Shown: positions 27,773-42,184 of the stretch, piece after piece
Numbering within the stretch: the first letter of the stretch is position 1
Layout of the letters: every line of letters begins with the position of its first letter
NCBI GenBank assembly: GCA_006535965.1
Contig: QEAR01000087.1
Span: 27,249 to 91,248, forward strand
Source: Spizellomyces sp. 'palustris'
Lineage: Eukaryota; Chytridiomycota; Chytridiomycetes; Spizellomycetales; Spizellomycetaceae
Direction of reading: 5' to 3'
DNA length: 64,000 nucleotides
Position numbers and translations under genes: made by a program
Notes under the pieces: generated by a model
Databases searched by the model: none
What the model was told of the DNA's origin: nothing
What the model saw: only the letters and a program-made list of their open reading frames with translations

Positions 27773-29282
27773 CTAGATGATACCTCGTCGTGGACCTTTC
27801 CGAACAGATAGTGGAGGTGACTTTGGCCGAACAGCCTCGATGTCTGCCAAAAAGAAGAATGTCTCATATCTATGACGAGGCATAATTGACAGCAAACGAG
27901 CGAAAAGAGTACCTGGGGTCGTTGGAACCAAGAGTCCTCCTCTCACATAGGGAGTACCTTGAGCAGCTCCTTCACCTCGGAGCCACCTGATGTACCGGTC
28001 CCTGTCCCAATTAGTCGTAGAAAGACCTAGTCCGACCGTGATCCAACCTCTCCTAATGTTCCAATCATTTCCAAACAATTCGAGTCTTCTGCGTCCCATG
28101 CAAAAGTGTTCAATGAGATAATACAACTCCTCTGGCTTGCGGGTGGTAAGGTCTTCAGGCTCTTCGGCGATGATAACATCTGTGTCCACGTTGCAATGAA
28201 TAAAGTGCCCATCGGTGGAACGACGGACTGTTCCGCGGATTCCCATCAAGCAGTGCTCCTTGGTATGCTGGAAGACGGAAGGTGAAGCCATGAGCGGCGT
28301 ACCCTAAATTGTGCAAGGGAATCAGTCCCATACTCGGTGAGCGCAACCTATCGTTCCTTATGCATACCGGCCAGGTTTTGTTAGTTTTTACCCAGCAAAT
28401 GTCCTCGCATCTGCGGTATCCCCATTTGCGCAACAGGGATCTTCCCTGATCTAAGCCTTCACAATCTCCGACCCAAATGAAAATAAAAGAAGGCGTGGCA
28501 GCTAGATCTTCAATCGCAAGGGCTCCTATCTCTTCCCTGCCAGCGAGGACAACATTAGCATAGCACGGCAGTATCATCAAATATAAAGGATTACCAAGTC
28601 CAATATGGGCGCACTGGATCGGGACAGTTGGTAATAGTGGGAGGAGACCATTCACAATACCTGGAAACGAAACAAAGCAACTTAGCGTTTTTTACTAGTT
28701 GTGAGAAGTACCGTAGTGCATACTCTTTCAACGGAGGATCAATGAGGATGACATCAAATCTGACACCACCTAGCAGGTTATCCAACCCTTCTCGTCTCAG
28801 ATTGGCCTTGATGTACATTGGGGGAGTGGCATACGCATCCACAATTGCGTCTTTGAGCTGTGCTAAATGTTGAAGCTTTGGATATTCAGCAAACCGGACC
28901 AATGGATGGACTTCCCGGATGTAGTTTTGAGGCCTAAGTGACGTATTAATGAAGTTCTGCATGTAGTCATTTCGAACGATTATTTTGGCTGCAGGCTGGA
29001 ATAGCAAAGGTGATCTGGTGAGCTGTCCATTTGTTTATATTGTTTATATTGCATCAAGCATCTCGAGACCTTTTCTGGTTCATCTTCTTTTTTTTCTTTC
29101 TTCTCCGGATTATTTGCGCTTGACTCCTGCAGCTCAGATTCATTCTCTAATTGGCACCCCATATGAGGTCCCATTACATCCGCTAGTTGCACTATTCGCC
29201 GTTTGTGCCGTTCGATAAGAATTTTGTGAAGTTTGTCAGAACGGCTCTCGAAGGTCTCTTTAGCGGTTTCGGAATCAGACAT
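27773..29282 (-). CDS. METTL14: METTL14-type MT-A70 family protein (m6A writer partner)
   Basis: In animals METTL14 pairs with METTL3 to make N6-methyladenosine in mRNA and mainly positions RNA. Exons (minus) 29282-29070, 28995-28712, 28660-28595, 28536-28368, 28303-27913 and 27843-27773 total 1194 nt, 397 aa. Conserved blocks: [120 protein letters not shown] and RRGWITVG. These clearly favour METTL14 over METTL3. The EPPL typical of METTL14 reads DPPL here. The charged N-terminal 70 residues and basic C-terminus (RKGPRRG) are less conserved. The start at 29282 (MSDSETAKE) is preferred over 29330. The gene diverges from SFI1 by about 165 bp. Confidence 0.94.
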
Positions 29283-29446
29283 TTTGCGGGTTTGACGGTG
29301 GGAGAATTCTAGCATTTGGGCTGCAGGCACTAACCGAGCAGTTTGCAGGTACCAGAACCGATCGGCCTGAAAGGGTTGCTTGGTCAGCCCGCACTCACGG
29401 AATCACGTGCAATTGCCAACCCATTGCGCAGCACCGCGTTCAGCAA

Positions 29447-32400
29447 ATGCGGTCGAGATTCAATGAGATGACAGCGTCAGATTTCTGGAATACAGTCAAA
29501 GAGAGTGGTAAGTTTTATTGAGAGAAGGACATGTGTAAAGTTTCCGCGCGCTACTCTGCGGATTTTAAAGTGACCTTCCCTTGGTCGCTCTAGATTTAAT
29601 TGTTGTCGAGCGCGTTATCCATTTGGCTTCTTCCCAACTTGGTGGTTATTCACCGTCACCCAAAAACAAGCATGGCGCAAAAAGATATTCTGGCACCGGA
29701 CCTGCCGAACTGCTATGCGTGCTGCGGGCTTTTGCGGCCACTCTCCCAGCGAGTGCCGAACCGCGGGCTATGGCTGAAAGGGAGAAATTTCGACAGCTTT
29801 TGCTTCAGATGGACAGGGAATGGCCTGGCATGTCTTGGAAAAAGAAGCTGCAAAATTTGAAGCAGGTCGGAGCAAGAATTGGAGAGGCTTAGAGATATTT
29901 AAAAAAGCTGACGGAAATGAATTTCAGAAAGTGCATCAAAATGACCCAACATTTATACGACGATCTCAACGGCGTGAAACTCAAGAGCACAGTTTCCAGC
30001 CATCAGGCCCAGGCGACTCATCGCATAGCGCACCCGGGACTTCAACACTGGATATGTCATCAATCGCCTACTGCCCACATCATTCACAAACGTTTCTACA
30101 TCAATATCATAGCAGCTCTTTGCACAATACCGCATCAACCTTACTCCCTACACACAATGGCGAAAGCACTGATGCAACACTTCGTCCCGTGAGCGCTAGC
30201 ATTAATATGAGCTCCATCCTCCCAGACTCGGGCGTCCGGGAGGCGATTTTGGATCATTCGTTACAAAGCATCGCCGCGAATGTACCCTTGGAACCGGCTG
30301 AAGATGAAAAAGGTGTGCAAAATGGATACATGGGAGCATTAACTCGAACTGACCGAAAGTGATATCATATCAAAAAGCTGTCAAGGCCACACGCATCATG
30401 ATGGTACGCGCGTTTTACGCTTGGCATGGGTAAGTGGGGCAAGCTACGTGGCTCCTAAGAATATATGGCAAGTGCTTATCAAAGGTCTGCGACAGATACG
30501 CTAAAGCCGTGAAATCACGCAAAACACGACTGGTCACACAATGGATGGTGGCACTCCGGTCATGGCAAACCCATACCTGCACGCGATATCTTCGCAGGTG
30601 GCTTCAAGTGACCAGACAATTTCAGGTACGGGATACACAATCAAGGTTGTTGCAAACCGATCCTAGCCTAATTTATCGTTTCTTTAGCATTATCGCAATG
30701 TCCGATCGGCCCAAACTGCCTTACATAAACTTCAGATGAACGTTATCCGTGTGCAAGCGTCCATTCAAGAATTCCAAACACGCACCCTTGTTCATCGGAC
30801 GTTTTTGAGATGGCTTCACCATGCAGAGCATTTGTATGCTAAGCGGCGGAGGATTGCTGTTGCAGAGTCAGTGGTCACAAGAAAAAGGTGTCGCAGTTTG
30901 CAGACAGCGGCTTTCCGGGTAAGTGTCCTTGTCGTAATGCTTTTGTGTCTTCCATGACGTTGATTGTTGCCAGGCATGGCTTGGGGCCTATAGGTATAGG
31001 GCCATACTGGCCTCACACGCACGATGGCTGGAACGCAGATACGTAAATACATTACTGAAGAGAGCGTGGAAGAGCTGGCGACGTGCACTCGAGGATGGTA
31101 TGGGGTCCCACATGTGATATGCATTTCATTGACTTTCCTCATGTTATCTTTTCTCTGGATTTATAGCACATAGGATGCAATACTTTGATGCCAGACATAA
31201 ATTCCGTAAACTTTCGGACGTCTTTTCGAAATGGAGAGTTGGGTGGGTATACTGAATGATTTTGACATTCTCTTTGATGGCGTAATAATGTCGTACTGTT
31301 CAGATGTACGTCGGCACGATACAGTAACCTGGCATTCAAAGCCGTCCAACGTCGACATGATTCTGGTATCATGTCGCGTTTCTTTGATCACTGGCTGCAA
31401 AGGTATGTATTGTGACGCATATTTTGGCATTTCGAAATGTATTGAAGTCATTTCTAGGACAAGGGATCGAGCGGCGTATCGTCAGCTTATTGAAACGTCT
31501 CTATGGTGGCACCGACAATCATCCATGAAGATGGTTTTTAGCTGGTGGAAGCGGTATTGGTCCTTGCGGGAGGTTGCGCGAGTCATGTCAGGACGGCGTA
31601 GGCTGGCGATGATACGATGGGTATGGAGTTCTTGGACACGACATCGGTAAGCAAGTTTATTTGATCATGACCAGCGCGTTATACAAGGCGATAGCTCGTT
31701 GGGTACTGTAGGAGAGATCAGTTAGAGGTGAAGGAAAATGCCTTCTCCGTGGCAGTGAAGCGTCCATTTCGTCGATGGAGAACGTTGACGCGGCGAATGA
31801 AGGTTGGTTGCAGGTTGTGAACGCTTGATTTGTTGGCCCTAACTTGATGCAAATAGTATATTTCGCTTAGGTGCTCAAAGAGACTTGTAGAATGTATACC
31901 GAGGCACGGGACAAGCGGAAGCGGGGTCGCGTTTTCACTCTATGGAAAGACATGGCGGATAGGAACAAGGTTTTTGATTGGCTGCATTGCGGTTGCTGTG
32001 GGTTTTATCATGTCATGCTAACCATTGTACAAGGTTGTCCGACAGGCAACCGTATTGTTTTGTGCACGGAGACAGCATCATCTTTTGCAAGACAAATGGC
32101 GGAAATGGCGACGAGCATGTGAGATTCAACAGGTATATATCTATTCATCCTACCCCGGAAGAGTGAAACTGACGAATGGGTGGACGGCATGCAGGCCATC
32201 GGGACCAAAATATTTACATTAGAAACACGGCTGAAATGCTACGTGCAAGAAAAATACTTTTGTTCATGGCACTTGCATTGGGTGCTTCGTAAGCGGATTG
32301 CCAGATACCGGTGGGTATTGTTGGTTAGGGTTACCGGGATATGGGTGCAGAGGTTTCGCATTGTTCGAGATGACCTTCCAGGTATGTGTTTTGAAGAGCG

Positions 32401-35372
32401 TAGATGGGAACCTTTAATGTTCAATTCCTGTGTTTTTTCGCCAAAAAGCTCTAGCAGACGCGTTTAGAAACCGTCAGCAACAACGCGCGCCGGCGTCTGT
32501 GTTTTTCTTTTGGCGTACCGCTGTTCAACGACGGGTACAGATGGGCATCACGTTTCGGCATGCCAAACAAAGAGGGTCTGTGTTTTCCGCGTGGCGGGGG
32601 TATACGCAGGCCATGGTCAGTCTACGACGGCGTCAACATGCGTTTGAGCATGCCCGTCGACAAAAGAGGTGTGAAATGGTGTTTATGGTGTGGTCGTTGG
32701 TGGTGCGGTCTCGACGGTTGCAATACAAGGCAAGTATGGATTTGTTTGATGTGTTTCTTGTGGTTGGATGCTCAATGTGACTATAGGAGCTGAGTTTTCG
32801 TGAGCGGGTTTGCCATCGCATGGTTGCAGAAGCGTTTATAGAGTGGCGTGTTGTTTATATGGTAACTGATCATCTTGACGGTGCACGTTTTTGATGGTGT
32901 GCTAAACGACCGTGTACAGAATGTGGTTTCTCGGCGTTGGTGTCGGCAAAAAGTCCTCTCTAAATGCTGGACAGTGTGGCAGTACACGTGTTGGAACCGG
33001 GCTCGCGATCGGCTTGCGGTGCGGTTGTACCATCAGCGGGTGTATCGTCTTGCCTTTCGTCGCTGGGTGTGGAAGTCGTGGGGGGAACTTGTTCCCGATG
33101 TGTTACAGTGAGTATGGATGGGTTTCATGTCGTGTACTTTATGGTTTTGTTGAAAAGTGCCGGTTTGTTAGGTGGGTTGTGCAAGTTGGAAATGTGGGGA
33201 GTGGGATCCGGCTTTCGGTGCATGCAATGTTTATTTCCCATTTTGTTCGAGTTCAGGTTGGATGATTTGTGTCTGCATGTTTATTGTGTTTGTTCCACAT
33301 GATATTGATTGGGGGATTTTTTTGCAAGATTCCTCGGAACTTGGTCGCTTACCAGAAGCTCGACACGTACAGTCGGATCCTCGCCACAACCACCGTGCAT
33401 GCCCCGCTTGACGGTCCTATTAGCATGCCGTCCACCCAAAACAACCCGAACCTATCACCAGAAGCACCCACTCTTCACACGCTCGTCCAAACCCGACGGA
33501 AACAATACGAAACAGCTCAATCCACGCACACCATCATGGTTCTCAACCGATATTTTACGCGCTGGCATGCCCAATGGTGTCGTCAGACCCTCCACACCCA
33601 CATGCTCGACACGTTTACGTTCGTCCACCGCACACGGACAGTAAGGATGTATACAATGCACTGGAGACGGGCCGTGTATACTGTTCGTGAGCAATTGGAC
33701 CACGCGGATATGATTTACGCGTGGAATTTATTGAATCGCGTATGTGGAGCGTGGAAGATGCGTGTGCTGCGACGATTGGAACAGAGTGTTGTTGCGGGTG
33801 GGGTGTACCGAATGGGGTTGGTCAAGGGGGTATGGGCACGTTGGAAGGGTGCACTAGAGAAACAACGTCAAAAGAGGCGGGAAAAGAAGGCGGAGGGATT
33901 GGCGGGGTGTTTTTATCGTCGCAAGATGCTTGAGCGGGCGTTTAGGGGTTTGTGGTCGCTATGTAGAGACAAGGGGGTACTGTTGAACAAGGCTGTGATA
34001 CAGTGGGATGGACATTGTCTTGAACAAATGTTCCGGGTTTGGCGTGCCAAGACCTTGATGCGATCCGTCCAGCGTCGCACCTTGGAGCATGGCATGACAC
34101 GGTGGAGAGTGTTGCGATTACGGGCGTGGTTTAAGGGTTGGTATCGAACGAGTGTCCATCGTGGCATGTTACGACGATGTAGGGTGCATCGAGATAAAAC
34201 GGTTTTGATATGTGGATTCCAGCAATGGCAAAAACGCGTCAAGAGGAAACGGGGGTACAAGCGCAAGATTGTTGCTGTGAAGAGGTTGATGCGGGTTATA
34301 CTTTTGGCGCGGTGTACGAGAGTTTTCAAAGGTTTTTTTTTGAATTGTTTCGGTTTATGAAAACAATATTCATATATATCTTTATATTTTAGCTTGGCAT
34401 ACGTACACTTTTGAAACCCGCACCCTCCAAACCCTTCAAACTGATTTTTCTCGCACAACACACCAGAGATATCTCATTTGGGCCTTTACGACATGGCATC
34501 AAAGCACTCGCATCCACACCCACCAACGTGTCATCCAACAGCGAGTATTGGCACGCATGTGGAGACAATGGCGATGGGGTGTTGTGTCTCAATCTGTATG
34601 TACTGTTGTTGTTTACTGGTTTGTAAAGGGGTGGTTGGTGATGATGGGTTTTGTAGAATACGCGACAAGAATTATTTGAATCGGTTACGAAAACTCGGCA
34701 GAGGTTTTGGTTTGGGGTTTGGAGGTTACGGTACAAGACTGTGAGACTTGAGCGGGGTTTGAATATGGTATGTTTTTTTGAATTTTTGAATTTTTCGTGA
34801 AAACCTTTTTTTGCTGGCGGTTGACCGGTTTTGGGTTTTTGGTAGGTGGTTTCAGAGTGGAGACTGAGGCATTTGGAATGGCTGTTTACGGTTTGGAAGG
34901 AGCGGTGGATGCGAATCGAAGGTAAAAAAAACCCATCAACCTTTTTACTCTAAAAGCAATGGACTCTTCATTTTTTATTTTTTTTGTAGAGGGGTATCAG
35001 GTTGCAGGGCATGTAGAAGCCATTGGGGTGTTGCGTACTGCATTTAGGGTATGGAGGCGTCAATGGAGGTGTCATGTATTGGATAGGGTATCACGTACCG
35101 TACAAGACGCGATGGAAACAAGAGTCAAGAGGCGGGTATGGCGGGTTTGGATACAAAAGGCACGACAACGACAACGACAAGAACGACAACAGGATACCGT
35201 TGAACGTATCCAAAAAGCCAACCACCAAGAAACGCGAAAATGGGTTAGGAAATGGATCAAAGCGACGCATCGTGCCCGGTTTGATACGGCGCGTAAACTC
35301 GTATTTGCTAAAACGTGGGCAGACAAGAAATTGTTGGGCAAGGTACTACGAGCATGGCGTCACATTCAATAA
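29447..35372 (+). CDS. SFI1: SFI1-type centrin-binding repeat protein
   Basis: A long multi-exon gene (about 15-20 exons) encoding a mostly helical protein. Its N-terminal exon starts at 29447 or at the in-frame ATG at 29468 (MTASDFWNTVKES) and joins 29595 after a GTAAGT intron. From about 30430 onward the frame is a long series of Trp/Arg-rich helices spaced 30-40 residues apart, for example FLRWLHHAEHLYAKRR, LERRYVNTLLKRAWKSWRRA, RAFRGLWSLCRDK, MTRWRVLRLRAWFKGWY and KLLGKVLRAWRHIQ at the end. In Sfi1 each such helix binds one centrin, forming the filament of the spindle-pole-body half bridge or centriole. The longest single exon covers about 33340-34330. The number of repeats and exact splice sites are uncertain. 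It ends 43 bp from the convergent MCM6 gene. Confidence 0.88.
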
Positions 35373-35415
35373 ACAAACACTCGTAAAATCCATTTCACAC
35401 TTGAAAATACATTTG

Positions 35416-38278
<2,863 letters not shown>

Positions 38279-38912
38279 TTGTGTGTGTGTGTGTGTCGTT
38301 GGCTTTAGTGGGGTGGATGGTCGTCTGAAATGTTCGTATTTGCAGACTAGGGCAAGGGGAGGTGGGTCGGAGAATGAGGGGGTTATAATGTGCGTGTCCA
38401 GGATCTTCGGACGAGTCACGTGGCTTACTTTGTCGGTCAAGCGGTTCGATTTCAACAATAGGTGTTGAATGGGATAAACAAATATGCATGTAAACCACTA
38501 CTGAACTTTTGTGAATTGCAGTATCTCACAAACTATTCCATGCATGTGGGTAATGACTCTCAACTTGTCAGTGATAAAAAAAACACTGTAGCTCTCCAAA
38601 ATCATATCCTGCTAGACGGCAAGAAAACAGCTCCCACAGCACACTCTTACAAATAGTCAAGTTTTTACTTTTTGTATGTTCATAAACTTTGGCTCCCCAC
38701 ACACACACACAATATATATGTACAGTTTTGCAGGATGTAACAAACGAGAAATATCCAAAAGGTATCAATACAAAAAAAAAAATGTCACCTGTTGCTGCTG
38801 CTGAATGTCCCCGGTACCACCAAAACTCTGACTACCATCTCTCTCTCTATACACAAACAAACACACACACACAAAAGAACATGTTTAACAAGAGCCGGAA
38901 CCGTTTTTGTGT
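38279..38912. other. Intergenic region with CA/GT microsatellites
   Basis: Promoter space of MCM6 and the 3' flank of the acyltransferase gene. It contains short dinucleotide runs: GT near 38281-38296, CA near 38698-38709 and 38863-38872. An E-box-type CACGTG lies near 38418. No gene is supported. Confidence 0.5.
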
Positions 38913-41428
38913 CTAACGAGCCGGAACCATGGGAGCATGTTCCCGTTTCCAATCCGATTCCGACCGCGGGTCTTCAATGCCATTCCACGGGAACCCGGTC
39001 GATCGAAGGGGCCGGGTACCCATACTCCGACTGCGAGGTCGGCTGCTTTCGACGGGCGGTGAAAAGATTGAGGGCGGAAAGTAGGCCATGAGGTTATAGG
39101 CGCTCAGCATGGAGAGGGACAAGGATTCTTCGTCATCGAGTGTATGCACCAGGCCTTTTTCTCGGCTGGCTTGCTGCTGGATGCGCCGTTTAAACCAGAG
39201 TCGCCATGAACTGTTTTCAATGCGTCGCTGAATGACATCTGCCGAGCGCATTTTTGAGTATCGTTTCCATGTTTTGACAACGTCATTCTTTTTGTGCGAG
39301 ATTTCATCAATCATTTCCGTTGACCGGTGGTCCTCGAGGGCGACGAGAATCTCATTCTTGATCGTGGTCGACTCGCTGGTGGGGTCCATCCAGTCGGGTT
39401 TCGCGTACGCCACGTCTCGCGATGCCTTGAGGGAGGCTTCTGCGCCAATGGAGATGCTTGCAGACCGGCGCAGGTGGCCCATTCGATCCGGGGTGGGTCG
39501 ATTACGCATGCGGTTCATGAGGACAACGCCGTAGCGCGTTTGAGGGTGCTCTTGCAACCGTACTTGCTTTTCCTTTGCCGGTGCAAAGTTCTGGAAAATG
39601 AGAAAGGGTTTTTTAGGCAAGTGTGACGTTGACCGGGGGAGCACCTCAACTGGCACACATTGGCCGGCTCTCCAGATGCCTCTCCTGTTTGCAACACGAG
39701 TAATAGGTTTTGCACGGCTCCCACTCGTGTATCGTGGCCGCCGCCGCCAAAGTAGCGCATGTCGCTCTGACCCACACACTCGTCGTTTGCTACCCCTCAC
39801 GCTATTCCCAACGCACCTTGAAATACCCATCCCAGCTCAAATTCTTCAACTGCGCAACAGCCGAAATCTCCGCCTTGACCTCATTCGCAAACTCCACAGC
39901 CGACTGACCAGGCTTTTTCGTTCTCGGCGGCAAATACCACACATCCGCTACCAGCCCCCACCGCGTCATAAGATACAAGAGGTGTTTGGTAAAGGTTTGG
40001 GTTTTACTGTGCCAATAAGCGTCTGCCCAGCGTTTGTTGTATTTGATGGCGACGGGGGCGACGGCGGCGTCGAGGTCAAAGGCGCCCTTGTGGAAGAGGA
40101 CCGTGTATTCGTTGTTGACGCAGGTGCCTTCGGGGAAGATGAGGAGGGGGACGTTTCTGGGGTTTTGGACGTGTTGGCGCATTCTAGAAAAAGTGGTGAG
40201 TGGGTGCGAGTGGGTGCGACGCATACGACGACACACTCTTGACAAATTGGAAAAAGCAGGGGCAAAAGCCCCATTTCACACTTTCCCACAGCATCACTCG
40301 TGGAGTTGCCCCCCCCCCCTCCAACTGTTGTTTGGGCGGTCCTGTTTGATACTTACTTTTCAGCCAAAACACTCCGATCATTCTTTTCATTCCGATTAAA
40401 CATGAGCGACCCATTCAACGTCAGCACTTTATCCTCAAAGTACCCAATCACCCCACCATGCTTTTGGGCCACGGTCGCATGCGGAAAATCGTGGGCACTG
40501 AGCACGAGGTAGTCGATCACGGATGTGTGGTTTGCGACAAAAATGTGGGGTTCGGACACTTTGTGCTTTTTGCCGTGGTAGCGGATGCGACTTCCCCAGG
40601 AGAGGAGGAAGGCTTTGCAGTAGAATTTAAAGAGCCAGCGCTGGTGATGAAAAGAGTGAGTGAGGTGTGAGTGAGTGCACGAGCACGAGAGTGCGAGAGC
40701 ATGAGCGCCTCCTCTTTTCTAATTTGCCAGCAAAGCGCTCACAACCAGGGCCTGTATGCTAGACGCATTGGCGACAGCCATGCTCCAAGTGCGAGTGCAC
40801 GAGCACGAGCACGAGCGCAAAGCGTTCGTTTGTTTTGCTAGCGCTCAAAACTCGTTTTGCTATTGCTCGCTAGCGCTCCAAACTTTTTCTCCCTCCCTCG
40901 CTGTCGCTCGTGCGCTAACGCTCACAAGCGCTCCGTACATACCTGCCAGTGTTCATTCTCAAAATGCAAGACAATGGGCAAAGCAACAAAAAAAACCACC
41001 GTTGCAGCCAGCAATAAAACCAAACGATAAGGAAACAAGAGACAATAGCGAACCACCCAGCCCATCCAATACAAGGGCCCTAGTAGTATTGTCTTTGGAG
41101 AGAATCTCCTGCGAGGTCTCTGAGTAAAGCATTTAGAGAATTCGTCCTGAGCGATTGCTTGAGCAGCGTAACCAATGAAAGCGAGACCGTCCTGAAGAGT
41201 AAAAGAGGGAGTCTTGCCAGTAAGACTCGTGGGAGTGTGCAGTTTGCTCTCGAATCCCGGGAGGACGTCAGAAACCACTCTTCTCCTGAGAGTGGGAGAG
41301 TGAGTAAATGTGTGCCTGCGAGTCATGTTGCTGTCCGAGAGTGAGCCCGAGTGTGGGTGAGAATACGGAGGCATGACTCTGAGCGAATGCGAATGAAGCG
41401 CAAGACAATGCGAAAGAGAATAATGCAA
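38913..41428 (-). CDS. Glycerol-3-phosphate acyltransferase, GPAT3/4 type, with long C-terminal tail
   Basis: Acylates glycerol-3-phosphate, the first step of glycerolipid synthesis, at the ER. Exons (minus) 41428-40943, 40640-40357, 40183-39817 and 39590-38913 total 1815 nt, 604 aa. Before the catalytic domain lies a long hydrophobic stretch (YCLLFPYRLVLLLAATVVFF). Catalytic motif NHTSVID (His200, Asp205) and FPEGTCVNN (Glu275) match GPAT3/4, as do the nearby AQKHGGVIG, VAIKYNKRWADAYWHS and VADVWYLPP. The last exon adds 226 residues not found in animal GPAT3/4, charged and Ser/Arg-rich with TRYGVVLMNRMRNRPTP. Other in-frame ATGs after 41428 are possible starts. Intron 1 (302 bp) contains tandem CGAGCAC and GCTAGCGCTC motifs. 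Confidence 0.92.
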
Positions 41429-41890
41429 AAGAGAATGAAGAGAGAGTGTGAAAATGAAAAAAGCGGTTAATAAATAATACTAAGCACACGATAAACGCGC
41501 GTAAAGAGCAAGTAAACCGATGATGATAAGAATAAAGGATCGATTTGGAGCAAGAGAGAAGAGAGAGACTTGTGAATGAATGAATGTGAGAGAGAGAGAG
41601 ACTATAAGAGACTGTTGTGTGTGTGTGTAAAAGAAGGGATTTGAATGTGTGAAAAGACAGGCTATGAGATTCTCTGTGTGTGTGTGTGTTATATAGTCCT
41701 GTGTAGTTTTCTGTCCCTCTCTCTGTGTATAGAGTATCATTAGTATGTAGTGAGTGTAGTGAATAAAGTGTAGGGAGATTTCTCTCTTCTCTCTCTCTCT
41801 TTGTTGAATGGGATTATTCATTCTTTTTATTCTCTCACTTCCCTCTCCCTCTCTCTCCCTCTCTCTCTCTCTCTCTCTCATTCTCGCTCA

Positions 41891-41922
<32 letters not shown>

Positions 41923-42004
41923 TTGTTGAATGGGATTATTCATTCTTTTTATTCTCTCACTTCCCTCTCCCTCTCTCTCCCTCTCTCTCTCTCATTCTCG
42001 CTCA

Positions 42005-42043
<39 letters not shown>

Positions 42044-42184
42044 GCTCTCTCTCTTCAAAAGGACTGCGCACACGTGCACATTATCACGTGATTATCCATA
42101 TTCAGTTTAATTGGATTTTTATTCTTTTTTATTTCTCTCTCTCTCTCCCACACACTCGTTCTTGATTGTCATTCTCCCCCAACA
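41429..42184. repeat. Bidirectional promoter region filled with CT/GA and GT microsatellites, including a 122-bp tandem duplication
   Basis: Space between divergent start codons at 41428 and 42185. It holds GT runs (about 41618-41628 and 41682-41690) and a CT-rich tract from about 41789 to 42056. Inside the tract a 122-bp unit starting TTGTTGAATGGGATTATTC at 41801 is repeated head-to-tail at 41923. An CACGTG box lies near 42085. A second CT tract runs at about 42134-42148, just before the plus-strand ATG. Frames here are Ser/Leu or Arg/Glu dipeptide artefacts. Confidence 0.85.

Noticed and set aside
34400-34740. Antisense frames near the SFI1 end
   Set aside because: They conflict with the Trp-rich repeat helices on the plus strand, which continue to 35372.
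41480-42165. Reading frames of Ser/Leu or Arg/Glu repeats across the CT tract
   Set aside because: They are translations of a dinucleotide microsatellite on both strands and in several frames, with no other protein features.
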